The position numbers were made by a program, and so were the translations under genes. The notes under the pieces are model-generated. The model searched no databases, had not been told where the DNA came from, and saw only the letters and a list, made by a program, of their open reading frames with translations. Shown piece after piece: positions 54,251-63,892 of a stretch of DNA of 64,000 nucleotides (the stretch's first letter is position 1; every line of letters begins with the position of its first letter). Origin of the DNA: Rhizobium sp. 11515TR (GTDB lineage: Bacteria > Pseudomonadota > Alphaproteobacteria > Rhizobiales > Rhizobiaceae); assembly GCF_002277895.1 (NCBI RefSeq), contig NZ_CP022999.1, positions 992,001 through 1,056,000 of the forward strand, in the 5' to 3' direction.

Positions 54251-54829
54251 ATGCACATTTCCCGCCGCACCGTGTTGACATCGATGGTGGCCGCGGCCGC
54301 CGCACCCAGATGGAGCTTCGCCGCAGACGGGCGACGGGTTCTGGTCGTCTATTATTCCTATACCGGCCATACCGGCGCGGTTGCCGAAAAGCTTCGCGCG
54401 CTCCTGGGGGCCGAGCTCTTCGAAATCCAGATGCGCAACCCCTATCCTCTCGACATGCAGCGTGCTGCCGAGCAGTCCAAATACGAGCTGGAAACGGGCG
54501 AGCTTCCTCCCTTGCTCGACGGCCTTCCCAATCTTTCGAAATACGATCTGATCCTCGTCGGCGGCCCGGTGTGGTGGAATACCATCACGCCGCCTGTCAT
54601 GAGTTTCCTCGAACGGACGGATTTCGGAGGGCGGAAGGTTGCCGCCTTCGCCACATATGTGCTGGAGCCGGCGCACTACGAAAGGAATTTTGCCGCACAG
54701 GCACGCAGCGCTTCGCTTCTGCCCAGCCTGATGATCAGCGAATTCGAGGTCACGGAGCGGTTGGCCGACAAGGCCATCGCGTCCTGGGCTCTCAAAAACC
54801 TGCGGAAGGATGCGCCGCAAGCTCTCTAA
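54251..54829 (+). CDS. Flavodoxin-like protein with Tat-like signal
   Basis: 192 residues. Signal-like start ISRRTVLTSMVAAAAAPRWSFA, a twin-arginine pattern. Mature protein: flavodoxin fold with the FMN-phosphate loop SYTGHTGAVAEKL (about 36-48) and the LVGGPVWWNTITPPVMSFLERTDF segment typical of flavodoxin-like reductase domains. The Tat signal suggests a periplasmic flavoprotein, unusual for flavodoxins. ATG 54251 is preceded by GGAAGG. Confidence 0.8.
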   Translation: MHISRRTVLTSMVAAAAAPRWSFAADGRRVLVVYYSYTGHTGAVAEKLRALLGAELFEIQMRNPYPLDMQRAAEQSKYELETGELPPLLDGLPNLSKYDLILVGGPVWWNTITPPVMSFLERTDFGGRKVAAFATYVLEPAHYERNFAAQARSASLLPSLMISEFEVTERLADKAIASWALKNLRKDAPQAL

Positions 54830-54995
54830 GCTCGCCAACACGCTCGGATTGGCCCCCGCTTTACTTTCAGCGCAGGCCGCAACGTCTTGTCGGCGGCGTG
54901 GTTTTCGCTGCCCTGTAGCTGTGCCAAGGATGTCGCTGGTCATATTGCCAAGCGCTTCTGGCGGTCCCGGCCGAACGCAGGGACCGCCATATCAA

Positions 54996-56183
54996 TCAGC
55001 TGAACGCAACAGTGCGTATCCTGCGGAGCGAGAGTGCGATCAACAGGCCGGCGATCGCGGCGACGGTGCCTGCCAGAAAGACGCTGCCATAGCCGGCCCG
55101 GTCGGCCAAAAGGCCGGCAAATGGCCCGGTCAGCCCGTAGGCGAGGTCCTGAAAGGCCGAGAAGCCTCCAAGCGCGGTACCGCGCAGATGCGGTTCCACC
55201 CGCCGGACGACCTCGCGGCCCATGGAAGGATAGATCAGTGAGCATCCGAGACCGGTCAGAAAGGCACCCGCCAGGGCGAGCGTGGGATCGGCGGCACTCC
55301 AGATCAGCAATTGGCCTACCGCTTCTACGGCCAGTGACCCGAGCGCGACCGGCAAGCCACCGATACGATCAGGCAGATGGCCGAAGAGCACGCGTACCAG
55401 AACGAAGCCGACGCCGAAGGCGGTCAGACCCAGCCCGGCATAGCTCCAGCCCCGGTCGAGGAAATACAGCGTGAAGAAGGCACCGATCGCGGCGAAGCCT
55501 ATGCCCTGAAAACACACGACCGCCCCATGCAGCCAGACCCTGCCGACGACGGTCCAGAATGGCGGGCGCGGCGCACCGGGATGAGGCGCAATGGCGGGAA
55601 CCCGCCAGATTGCCACCAGGCCCAGGAGTGGCAGGACAGCGCTGATCGCCATTGTCCCGGCAAAGCCGAGCCGGCTGAACAATGTCAGACCGATCGGCCC
55701 GCCGGCAGCGAGCGCTCCATAGATGGCGGCGCCGACCAGCGCCAGAACCCTGCCCGAACGCGCCGGGCCGACGACGCCGATGCCCCAGGCGATGATGCCC
55801 ACGGCAACCAGACTTTCGCCCAGCCCCAAAGCCAAGCGTCCCAGAAGGAGGAGCAGAAAGGACGCTAACGGCATCTGGGTGAGAACGCCGGCACCCAAAG
55901 CCGTCAAAGCGCCGACGACATAGAATGCAAGCCCCCGCGTCACAGCGACCTTGGCGCCGCAATGATCCGAGAGTCCCCCGGCATAGCCGCGCGTGAGTAT
56001 GGTTGCCAGAAAGGCGATGCCGACGCCGAGCCCGGCCCAGACATTGCCGAGCCGGAGCTGCTCGCTCACATAAAGCGGCACGATCGGAAACGAGATGCCG
56101 ATGCAAAGATAGGAAATGAAGAGAATGGCGCTCAGCAGCAGCAGCCGGCCGCGCGCCGGATCGGGTGTCGATTGAAAAGCCAT
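54996..56183 (-). CDS. MFS transporter (YhhS/arabinose-efflux-like)
   Basis: 395 residues, about 12 membrane spans. Family motifs are FPIVPLYVSEQLRLGNVWAGLGVGIAFLATILTRGYAGGLSDHCGAKVAVTRG (loop 2-3 motif) and LFGHLPDRIGG. The start at 56183 was chosen because upstream in-frame residues are hydrophilic and variable; the first span then starts near residue 15. Substrate unknown; probable exporter. It is convergent with the flavodoxin-like gene. Confidence 0.82.
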   Translation of the reverse strand: MAFQSTPDPARGRLLLLSAILFISYLCIGISFPIVPLYVSEQLRLGNVWAGLGVGIAFLATILTRGYAGGLSDHCGAKVAVTRGLAFYVVGALTALGAGVLTQMPLASFLLLLLGRLALGLGESLVAVGIIAWGIGVVGPARSGRVLALVGAAIYGALAAGGPIGLTLFSRLGFAGTMAISAVLPLLGLVAIWRVPAIAPHPGAPRPPFWTVVGRVWLHGAVVCFQGIGFAAIGAFFTLYFLDRGWSYAGLGLTAFGVGFVLVRVLFGHLPDRIGGLPVALGSLAVEAVGQLLIWSAADPTLALAGAFLTGLGCSLIYPSMGREVVRRVEPHLRGTALGGFSAFQDLAYGLTGPFAGLLADRAGYGSVFLAGTVAAIAGLLIALSLRRIRTVAFS

Positions 56184-56357
56184 GTTGATCTCCAGGCTTT
56201 TCCTCGATGGGCGAAGGCATAAAAAAACGCACTCCGACCGACGAGGATCGTTGAGTGCGTTGCTTGACGTCAAACGCTTACGGCCGGCACCGCCGGCTGC
56301 CATTCCAATAGGCGCTTGCCGAACGACTGTCAACGTGATGCTCGCAAAGCTGGGCGA

Positions 56358-56774
56358 TCACTCGGGCACAGGACCGCGCCAACCAGGCAGGTAATCGGCC
56401 TCCTTGCCCTTGGCAAGCTCGTGCGCCCTTTCCAGCGCGGCATTGAAATCCTTCTCGAGATCCTTGCGCTTGATGCGGCGGCGCAGGAAATCCGTCAGGC
56501 AGGCTGCGGGAGAAGCGCAACCATACCCGGTACGAATTACCCTTCATGCGGCTTTCTTGACTACCGTAAACTGCGAACGCCTGTAGAAGGCCAGCATTTC
56601 CCGCTCAAAACTCTCAACGGCAAGCACGACCCATGGCTCGTAATGGTCTCTGCGGGAGCGCATCCAGCGTCGGCCATCCGTGTCGAGCATTCCCCGCAAC
56701 GCCCAATCTACCAACCCCATCCCATCACTCTCACCCTGACCAGGTCCATTTATCATCCGCCTTAGCGGCCTCAA
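56358..56774 (-). pseudogene. Possible decayed small coding region
   Basis: An open frame from 56774 (76 residues, ending VVKKAA at 56544) is followed in the same frame, after its TGA, by about 55 codons with strong coding character (FLRRRIKRKDLEKDF.. AALERAHELAKGKEADYLPGW) ending at 56358. That second part has no start codon of its own in frame. A different ATG overlaps the TGA (ATGA) in another frame. No family recognised. A gene broken by a nonsense or frameshift change is the simplest reading, but chance cannot be excluded. Confidence 0.35.
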
Positions 56775-56907
56775 TCGCGTCCGATGGCATGGCCAACGCT
56801 AAATAGGTAAACGCTGATCGAAGGAAAGGTGAAGAAACGTTGTGTTAAGGTTTGTAACATGGGTTTGCCTGGGACTGTCGCATTGCGGCGACACCCTGGC
56901 GATAGGG

Positions 56908-57705
56908 TCATCTGAACATCAGGCGCGTGACATGGCGATCGATCATCCGCGAATTCGCTTCGATCCAGCGCCAGACCATGGCCATGGCAAACATGGTCAA
57001 AAGCCATCCGAGCATGACATCCGACAGGAAATGAGCACCAAAGATCACGCGGTTGAACGCCACGAACAGCGAGCATGGTACCAGGATCACCGCAGCAATC
57101 CATCTGCGCCCCACAGGCACGAATATCAATAGCGACAGCGCCGCGGCAGCCGCGGCTGCTTCGCCGGAAGGGAAGGAACAATTGCGGCTGCACGCCGCCG
57201 AAAACTGCCACACCGGGGTAAAATCAGCTGTGCCCCCAAACTCGATCAGCTGACGAGGGCGCACGCGTCCAATCGCTGCTTTCAGCGTCTGCACCACCAA
57301 TAGCGGCCCGGCGGCAAAGCTCAGGAGCACGAAAAGCGGCTTGTGAGGGGAGCAGAACCGCAGTCGCCGCGGCAGAAAAACATGCAGGACGATGATGACA
57401 GCCATGGTGCCGAGGATATAAGGCTGACTTAGACGGGCAATATCCCTCACCGCCTTCAGCCAGGGGTTTTCCGCGAGCCAGAAGATATGTCCGTGGGCAA
57501 ATAAGCGCGCAACGGCCAGATCGAGTTTCGGAAAGACCACGAAGACGAAACTGCTCCAGACGATCAGCATACCGATGGCTGCCAACTCGCCATCTGCCTT
57601 TGCGTGCTCCTGCCGCCGGCGCAGCCGCGCTTGGCCGGAATCGGAGCTCCAGGAATTCGATGCAAATTTCCACATGCCATATCTCCAGAGACGGAACGGC
57701 GCCAA
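56908..57705 (-). CDS. PAP2-family phosphatase with atypical catalytic motif
   Basis: 265 residues with about six membrane spans. Motif 1 KAAIGRVRPRQ (KX6RP type) is intact. Motif 2 is SFPSGEAAAAA, with Glu where PSGH has His. Motif 3 NRVIFGAHFLSDV keeps H and D but has Asn before Arg. Members remove phosphate from lipids or lipid A. ATG 57705 is used; ATG 57675 (MWKFAS) is equally possible. It is divergent from the two-component pair 3. Confidence 0.82.
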   Translation of the reverse strand: MAPFRLWRYGMWKFASNSWSSDSGQARLRRRQEHAKADGELAAIGMLIVWSSFVFVVFPKLDLAVARLFAHGHIFWLAENPWLKAVRDIARLSQPYILGTMAVIIVLHVFLPRRLRFCSPHKPLFVLLSFAAGPLLVVQTLKAAIGRVRPRQLIEFGGTADFTPVWQFSAACSRNCSFPSGEAAAAAAALSLLIFVPVGRRWIAAVILVPCSLFVAFNRVIFGAHFLSDVMLGWLLTMFAMAMVWRWIEANSRMIDRHVTRLMFR

Positions 57706-57878
57706 GCTGAATCCCGATTGTCAAGAAATGGCGAAGATCGCATCAAGGCCCTGTTCAGAATCGGCCATCAGGCGATCGGAAAGCTGTTTGGAAATTGCGG
57801 AAGCCGGCTTTGTTCGCAATAGTAGAACTCGGGCGGCAAAGCCGAACGGAAAAACAGAAGAAACACAGGGCGCTAGGG

Positions 57879-58571
57879 GTGGATAACAGTCTCGTTCTCA
57901 TCGTGGAGGATGAATCGGCAATCGCACAGATACTCGAGGGCTATCTGACCCGGGACGGCTTTCGCACGGTTCGCGCCGGCGACGGTGAAACCGCGCTGCA
58001 GCATCATGCGCTCTTGAAGCCCGACCTCGTGCTTCTGGATGTTCGTTTGCCGAAACTGGATGGCTTCGGCGTGCTCGGCCGCCTGCGCCAGGCCGGCTCG
58101 ACGCCGGTCATCATGGTCACAGCCGTCGCTGATGACATCGACCGACTGAGCGGGTTGCGCCTCGGTGCCGACGACTATGTCGTCAAACCGTTCAACCCGC
58201 AGGAAGTCGTCGCTCGCGTCAGAGCGGTCCTGCGCCGGACGCAGGGCGAGCGCGCGGAAGCCATCAAGCGCTTCGGCGCGCTGGAGGTCGATTTCGGCAG
58301 CTATACCGTCTTCATCAACAGGGACGAAGGCCGTGTTGCAGTGCCGTTGACGCTGAGCGAATTCCGAATCCTCGCCTACATGATCCGCCATCCGACCCAG
58401 GCTTTCGCGCGCGCCGATATCCTCGATGCCTGCCTGCCGGAAAGCGATGCCCTGGTGCGCACGGTCGATACGCACATCTCCAACCTCAGGCGCAAACTGG
58501 AGGAAATGGGACTGATCGGTTTCTTTCCTGCCGTACGCGGCATCGGCTATCGCTTTTCGGACCCGAGATGA
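57879..58571 (+). CDS. OmpR-family response regulator (two-component pair 3, BaeR-like)
   Basis: 230 residues from a GTG start (VDNSLVLIVEDESAI). Phospho-acceptor Asp54 in LVLLDVRLPKLDG, then YVVKPFNPQEVVARVRAVLRR. The winged helix ends in RTVDTHISNLRRKLEEMG and AVRGIGYRF. Overlaps the kinase start by ATGA (58568-58571). Confidence 0.9.
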   Translation: MDNSLVLIVEDESAIAQILEGYLTRDGFRTVRAGDGETALQHHALLKPDLVLLDVRLPKLDGFGVLGRLRQAGSTPVIMVTAVADDIDRLSGLRLGADDYVVKPFNPQEVVARVRAVLRRTQGERAEAIKRFGALEVDFGSYTVFINRDEGRVAVPLTLSEFRILAYMIRHPTQAFARADILDACLPESDALVRTVDTHISNLRRKLEEMGLIGFFPAVRGIGYRFSDPR

Positions 58572-59785
58572 AGAAACCGAGATTTCCGAGCGCACCGCTT
58601 GCAACGCTCACGGCCGTCGTCACCACGATCATGCTGCTGCTCAGTGTCGGCCTGACCTATCTGGGAGTCGACTGGTATGCGACCTATCTGGAGCAGGGTA
58701 TCAGCGATGCTCTGCCGCCGCGAGCCGCGACAGCCTACAAGATGCTGAGCGAAAACAAGATTCCCGACGGGGATTCGCTTAAGCTGCTCGTCGAACATCT
58801 TAATTCGCTGACGGAGCCGACGGATCTCAAGGTGCAGCTTTCCGTACTCGTTTTCGGACTCTTGTCGGCTCTGCTCTGCGCCGTAATCGGCGTCTTCCTG
58901 GCACGGCGGCTTGCGCGCCCGCTCGAAGATCTCACTTCCGCCGCCGAGGGCCTGAAGTCCGGCGACTTCTCCGTCCGCGTCGCAGCCTCCTATCGCAGCA
59001 CGCGCGAAGTCGCGAGCCTCGTTGAAACCTTCAACGCCCTTGCGACCAGCCTGGAGACGATGGAAGAAAGATTGCGCTTCAACAACATGGCGGTTGCACA
59101 TGAGCTGCGCACGCCGTTGACCATCCTGCAGGGATCCCTGCAGAGCATGCTCGACGGCGTGTTTCCGATGGATCGGAAAATCATTTCCGACCTCCTCCTG
59201 CAGGTCGAAGGCCTGGGACGGGTTGTCGAGGATCTGCGCACCCTGTCGCTCGCCATCGGTCAGAAACTCGTGATGGACCGTCAGCGCATCGACGCATCCC
59301 TGCTGGTCGCGACTGTCATCGCCTCGGCAAAACCCATGCTGGAAGCCAGCAAGCTGCAGGTCGAAACCGGGCTGAAACCCGCCTGGATCTCGGCCGACTC
59401 CCCCCGCATTCGCCAAGCCGTGCTGGCGCTGCTCGAAAATGCGTGCCGCTACGCTGCCGAAGGCGGATGGCTGCGATGCGAAACCGAGCAGCTGGCGGAC
59501 GATAGCATCGTCATTCGCGTTCTCGATCGCGGTCCCGGATTTCCGCAGGATATGGATGCCGTCGCCGTCAACCCTTTCTGGCGCGGCGATCCCTCGCGTT
59601 CGCGGGCGACCGGCGGCACCGGACTGGGACTATCCGTGGTGCAGGCAATCGCGGTTGCCCACGGCGGACATCTTGAATTCGCAAATCGGCCCGAGGGCGG
59701 CGCCATGGTCGCAATCCATTTGACGGGCAGCATGCCGGAAGAAGCGCACGGTTCCGGACAGCAGGGGCAATGCCGGCTTTGTTGA
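58568..59785 (+). CDS. Sensor histidine kinase (two-component pair 3, BaeS-like)
   Basis: 405 residues. TM1 (about 15-37), short periplasmic loop, TM2 (about 90-112), HAMP (113-165), HisKA with His178 (NNMAVAHELRTPLTILQG), ATPase with LENACRYAAEGG, LDRGPGFP and GGTGLGLSVVQ. The small periplasmic loop suggests membrane-stress sensing. Confidence 0.9.
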   Translation: MKKPRFPSAPLATLTAVVTTIMLLLSVGLTYLGVDWYATYLEQGISDALPPRAATAYKMLSENKIPDGDSLKLLVEHLNSLTEPTDLKVQLSVLVFGLLSALLCAVIGVFLARRLARPLEDLTSAAEGLKSGDFSVRVAASYRSTREVASLVETFNALATSLETMEERLRFNNMAVAHELRTPLTILQGSLQSMLDGVFPMDRKIISDLLLQVEGLGRVVEDLRTLSLAIGQKLVMDRQRIDASLLVATVIASAKPMLEASKLQVETGLKPAWISADSPRIRQAVLALLENACRYAAEGGWLRCETEQLADDSIVIRVLDRGPGFPQDMDAVAVNPFWRGDPSRSRATGGTGLGLSVVQAIAVAHGGHLEFANRPEGGAMVAIHLTGSMPEEAHGSGQQGQCRLC

Positions 59786-59821
59786 CCAAAGTCATCGCCG
59801 CCGGAAAAGGCCGGCTGACGA

Positions 59822-60774
59822 TCAATGGAAGAGTTCGCCGATATTGTAGAACCACGACTTGCTCTGGCTGCGCCTGTCAGTTTCGAGGATCGTCGAATAG
59901 GGAACCCTGAAGCCGTAGACCCCTTCCGGTTCGGTAGAGCGCTCGAGCCAGAAAGCATCGATGTTCGATAGCAACATCGATTGCCGGGCGCGCCGGCGAT
60001 ACTGGATCGGATGCCTTGCCTGCGAGACGGCCAGGAAGTGCTGCATCCCGCCTTCCGCCGCAAGGCCCTGCAGCACGATGAGGATTGCCTCTTTCGGGCG
60101 CAGGCCCGCAAGATCGCGGGTCACCTCGACGATACGCTGCTTGGCATTGCGCGGCCCCTGCATGCTGCCGACGACGAATGTATAGCGCCCCTCCATCCCT
60201 TGATTGACGAAGGTGAATCTTGCCGTGCAGAGAAGTGCCTGATCGCTCACGCGCAGGAGTTTGATCGCGAAAGCGCCCTCATGCCGGCCACCGCTGCGGT
60301 GGCGAGTGCGATGCAGCATGCGTATGCTTCGCTCCTGCCTTGAACAAGGCCCATTTCCAGCCATTCGCCGCGCCAGAGCCGCGTCATGCTGTCCCTGGAG
60401 AAAATAACTTCCGCAATGGAAAAATGCTCGATGAGAAGGGAGAGCCGCCGGGCGTTGGGCATTCCGTGGACCAGAAATTTCGACAGCGGTTTCTGCAGCA
60501 GCTCGTCATGGGGCAGCGGCAATTCGCGCGCAGCCGCAAATGCAGCAGTAAAGCGCCACCACCGGATGGTCAGAAGCGGGTTGGCGGCAAAGCGGCACCA
60601 GAAAAGAACAGCGCGCTTCCAGCGCACCCGCAGCTGAAGGTCAATATTCTCCAGAGCAGGGCGTACTGAGATCTCTGCGATCTGGCAGCTGCCGGCACGA
60701 CCATCGTGGAAGGAGAAATACTGGATATGACGCCCTCTGGCGTCACGACGATCGATGTCTTTCGATTCATGCAA
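59822..60774 (-). pseudogene. VirK/YbjX-like (DUF535) gene with apparent 1-nt frameshift
   Basis: Two overlapping reading frames together make one DUF535 protein. The first half (60774 to about 60285) includes KRAVLFWCRFAANPLLTIRWWRF and LLIEHFSIAEVIFSRDSMTRLWRG. The second half (about 60285 to 59822) has HEGAFAIKLLRVSDQALLCTARFTFVNQG, FVVGSMQGPRNAKQR and LVLQGLAAEGGMQHFLAVSQARHPI-type blocks of the family. Inserting one base near 60281-60288 fuses them; 953 bases is 318 codons less one. VirK-like proteins act in envelope and antimicrobial-peptide resistance. Real mutation and sequencing error cannot be distinguished here. Confidence 0.75.
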
Positions 60775-60929
60775 AGGCCCGGCGAATATGGTTTCGCCGA
60801 ACCATCTGCATTGGAATTGTCAAGGCAGCGTCAAGGCAGGGTCAGCCTTTCGTGGGCCGTGTCATGAAAGGCTGAAGCCAGCTTGCAAGGCGATGGGATA
60901 TTTGCCCGCCGCACTAAGCTGCCAGGAGA

Positions 60930-62663
60930 TTAGAAGAGAGCATCCGCAAAAAGATCCTCGTCACTGGCCGGCGCCGGTGTGCTTTCGGCGGAGTTCACCG
61001 CACCGAAAATGGCAGCATGAATCTCGCGTTCGGCTGCCATGGTATAGATATTGAAGATGCGTTCGGAAATCGTCGCCGCCGGAGCCTCGAGCCCGGTCGT
61101 ATCGACAAATGCGCTCCGCATATGATCGGCCTCCTTCGTGCAGGACGCCAAGGTCTCGCCGATCCCGGCGCGGAAGTCCAAACCCTTGATCACATCGGTC
61201 ACTTGCGAGGTCATGGCCTCGCCGCAACGGCGCAGTTCCTGCACATTGAGATCCATCGCCGCGCCGGCTTCGCCGATATGGGCGAGCGCCGCGTCTATAT
61301 GCGTGCCGAGCCCGGAAGAACTTTCCTCTTCGCCGGCCTGTCGCCAATCCTTGAGGCCGGTTGCCTGTGTTTCGAGCTTGCCGAGGCCGACGAGGATCTT
61401 CTCGGCATCTTCATCGAGCAGCGATGCGAACGAGCGCAACTCGCCGGCAACCACATTGATCGCCCGTCCTTCCTCACCGAGCTTGCCGCAACGCAGATTG
61501 GTATTGAGGGCCATGTATTGAATGTCGCGCCGCACGAGCTGGATGGTCAGGATGCTCGTGGTCAGTTCCTTGACCATTTCGGAGGTCTTTTCGCTAAGCC
61601 GATTGGCGCCGGCTGCGGCGATGTCGATGCGATCGACAACGATCCGCGCCGCGGCAAGATCGCCGCGCAGTGAATTGATCGGGCTTTTGCCATCCTGCCC
61701 GCTCTGCGACATCATTGTCCGATAGAGATCGAGCAAAGTGCCGATATCGTCACTGAAACTGCGGATGTTGTCGACAATCTTGGCGGTCTCGCGGTCGAAA
61801 CCCTTGGTCGTTTCGCCAAGCAGCTCGAAGATCAGTGTCATGGCCAGTTGCGACAGGCGCTGGCGATCGATGGCGGAAAGGCCGGCCGGAACCTCCGAGG
61901 CGAGATAGGCCTCCGCGATCGCATGTGCCGTCTGGCAGTGCTCGACCCTTTGCCTTGTGATGTCGCCGATCTGCATGGCCGACAGCGTATGGGCAACCTT
62001 GTTCTGGATCTTGCGCGCCAAGCCGGCGACGCTGTCCGCCAATTCGGAAAGATTTCGGCGCTGAAGCTGGATTTCCTCGGCGTTCGATATGAGGCGCTGG
62101 ACGATGGACGGGATGCCGTTCAGATGCTGCCCCAGCGAACCGTCCTCATTTGCCGTGGCGGATTCGATCTGCCCTTCCAGCGAGCGGATCTGCAAGGATA
62201 GCGCCTTAACTTCCTTGGCGGCGAATTCGATGCGCTCGACGATCTCGCTGGCGAAGCTCGAAAAGTCGGGAATGCGCGCGCCTGCGATCTTCGCCGTTGC
62301 GGCAAAGGTCCTGAGATAGCGCAGAGTTTCCTCCATCGAGAGGACGTGTTCGGCAAGCCGCTGTCCAGTCTGCCCGATGGCGGCGACGCTCTCCTGACGC
62401 CGCGCTTCGGCAGGCGGCAGCTTGTTCAAAAGATCCACCGTCTGAAGCAGCCGCGCCGTGGCTTCGGTCGCATTCTCCTCCTTCAGCGAATTGCCGATAT
62501 GCTCCAGCAGGCTGACGAGCTTGGCAAGCGCTTCCGTGACCGTGATGAGCACTGCGCCACCATCCAGGAAGCGCTGTTCGATCTGCAATCGGGCGCTCTC
62601 CAAGCGATCGACGAAGCTATCCGTCGATGGGATAAATTGCCGGCTTGTCGCTGCATACGCCAT
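60930..62663 (-). CDS. Soluble MCP-like chemotaxis protein
   Basis: 577 residues, helical, with no membrane span. The segment LVRRDIQYMALNTNLRCGKLGEEGRAINVVAGELR (residues 377-411) matches the hairpin tip of methyl-accepting chemotaxis proteins, and the surrounding helices are coiled-coil-like. The N-terminal part lacks a HAMP or known ligand domain. A cluster MQIGDITRQRVEH (230-242) may be a contact site. A cytoplasmic signalling protein is likely; interaction with CheA and CheW is inferred. Confidence 0.8.
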   Translation of the reverse strand: MAYAATSRQFIPSTDSFVDRLESARLQIEQRFLDGGAVLITVTEALAKLVSLLEHIGNSLKEENATEATARLLQTVDLLNKLPPAEARRQESVAAIGQTGQRLAEHVLSMEETLRYLRTFAATAKIAGARIPDFSSFASEIVERIEFAAKEVKALSLQIRSLEGQIESATANEDGSLGQHLNGIPSIVQRLISNAEEIQLQRRNLSELADSVAGLARKIQNKVAHTLSAMQIGDITRQRVEHCQTAHAIAEAYLASEVPAGLSAIDRQRLSQLAMTLIFELLGETTKGFDRETAKIVDNIRSFSDDIGTLLDLYRTMMSQSGQDGKSPINSLRGDLAAARIVVDRIDIAAAGANRLSEKTSEMVKELTTSILTIQLVRRDIQYMALNTNLRCGKLGEEGRAINVVAGELRSFASLLDEDAEKILVGLGKLETQATGLKDWRQAGEEESSSGLGTHIDAALAHIGEAGAAMDLNVQELRRCGEAMTSQVTDVIKGLDFRAGIGETLASCTKEADHMRSAFVDTTGLEAPAATISERIFNIYTMAAEREIHAAIFGAVNSAESTPAPASDEDLFADALF

Positions 62664-62908
62664 ACTGTTAGGACCCCGCCCAAGATTATCCTCGGCAAAC
62701 TAAAGCGAACAAAAAAACATGGAGTTAACGCGGTGACGAAACGGGCCGCCTGCTTGCGACCGTCACCCTTGCGCCGCCGGGAAAGCCCTGGGCAAGACCC
62801 ACGTCTTATAACTGGCAATCAGCACGCCTCGCCATTGTGCAGGCCACCGGCGGCCTCTGCTTGCAATTCCGCGCGCAAGCGGGCCTGCTCACGCTGATTG
62901 AAGACAAG

Positions 62909-63892
62909 ATGAAGATAGCTACCGAGAAATACGCCTGGTCATCCTGCGAACCTGCCGAGTTACAGGAGAGATTGAAAAGCGCGGATATATCGGTCGTCAT
63001 CGAACGAAGGCTGGGCAATCCAAACTTCCATATCGATGTCACACTGGCCACAATCCGAAAGATGGCGGCTTGGAAGATTTTTTCGAAAACGGGTTACGAA
63101 ATCCTCTATCTGTTTGATCCTACCGACCGGATAGAGCTGCACTTCGTCGAAAACGGCGAATTTCAGGTTGAAACGGAGGACCAGGAATTCACGGCCGCCA
63201 CGGGAGCCGCATTCATGCTGCTGTCTCCCGGCTCGACGAAAATCAGGGCGTCCGCGAATGCCCGCAAGGTTGCGCTTGCCATACCCCGCATTCATTGCCT
63301 GCCACTGATCGATATCGGAAAAGACGATCCTGAGTTGTTTTTTCGACGCTTCACTATGCTGGCCGACATTGACGAAACCGGAATAAGAACGGTTCACCGC
63401 ATGGCGGCCTTGCTGCTCGAGGCGGATGAGCATCCCTTCGCCGGCTCGCCATTGGGTGCCTCCCTTTTCAAGGAGGCGTTGATTACCGCCTTTATGCAAT
63501 CATGGCCGCAATCCATACAGAAGACCGTGATCCAGAGCGCGCGACCACGCAATCTGAAGCGGGCGCTGGACTGGATTCAGACCCATCTAGGCGACGAGTT
63601 CACGGTACTCGATATTGCCAGAAATGCTGGCCAGAGCGTGCGCAGCCTGCAGATTTCCTTCCAGCAGAACATGGGTATGAATCCCCTGAATTACGTGCAG
63701 CGCCTCCGGCTGCAGCAAATCCATTACGATCTGCTTCACGGCGATGCGGACGAAAACATATCCGAGATCGCCACGCGCTGGGGATTTACTCACATGGGAT
63801 ATTTCGCAGCACGTTATCGTGCCATGTATGGCGTATCCCCGTCATCGACACGCACCAGCCGTTACGACTTCGATGCGGCTGACAAGATTTGA
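62909..63892 (+). CDS. AraC-family transcriptional regulator
   Basis: 327 residues. C-terminal double HTH (about 215-315): LKRALDWIQTHLGDEFTVLDIARNAGQSVRSLQISFQQNMGMNPLNYVQRLRL and ATRWGFTHMGYFAARYRAMYGVSPSS. The N-terminal 200 residues are a cupin-like sensing domain of unknown ligand. ATG 62909 (MKIATEKYAW) was chosen; a longer frame starts at 62837 with no RBS. It is divergent from the MCP-like gene. Confidence 0.88.
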   Translation: MKIATEKYAWSSCEPAELQERLKSADISVVIERRLGNPNFHIDVTLATIRKMAAWKIFSKTGYEILYLFDPTDRIELHFVENGEFQVETEDQEFTAATGAAFMLLSPGSTKIRASANARKVALAIPRIHCLPLIDIGKDDPELFFRRFTMLADIDETGIRTVHRMAALLLEADEHPFAGSPLGASLFKEALITAFMQSWPQSIQKTVIQSARPRNLKRALDWIQTHLGDEFTVLDIARNAGQSVRSLQISFQQNMGMNPLNYVQRLRLQQIHYDLLHGDADENISEIATRWGFTHMGYFAARYRAMYGVSPSSTRTSRYDFDAADKI

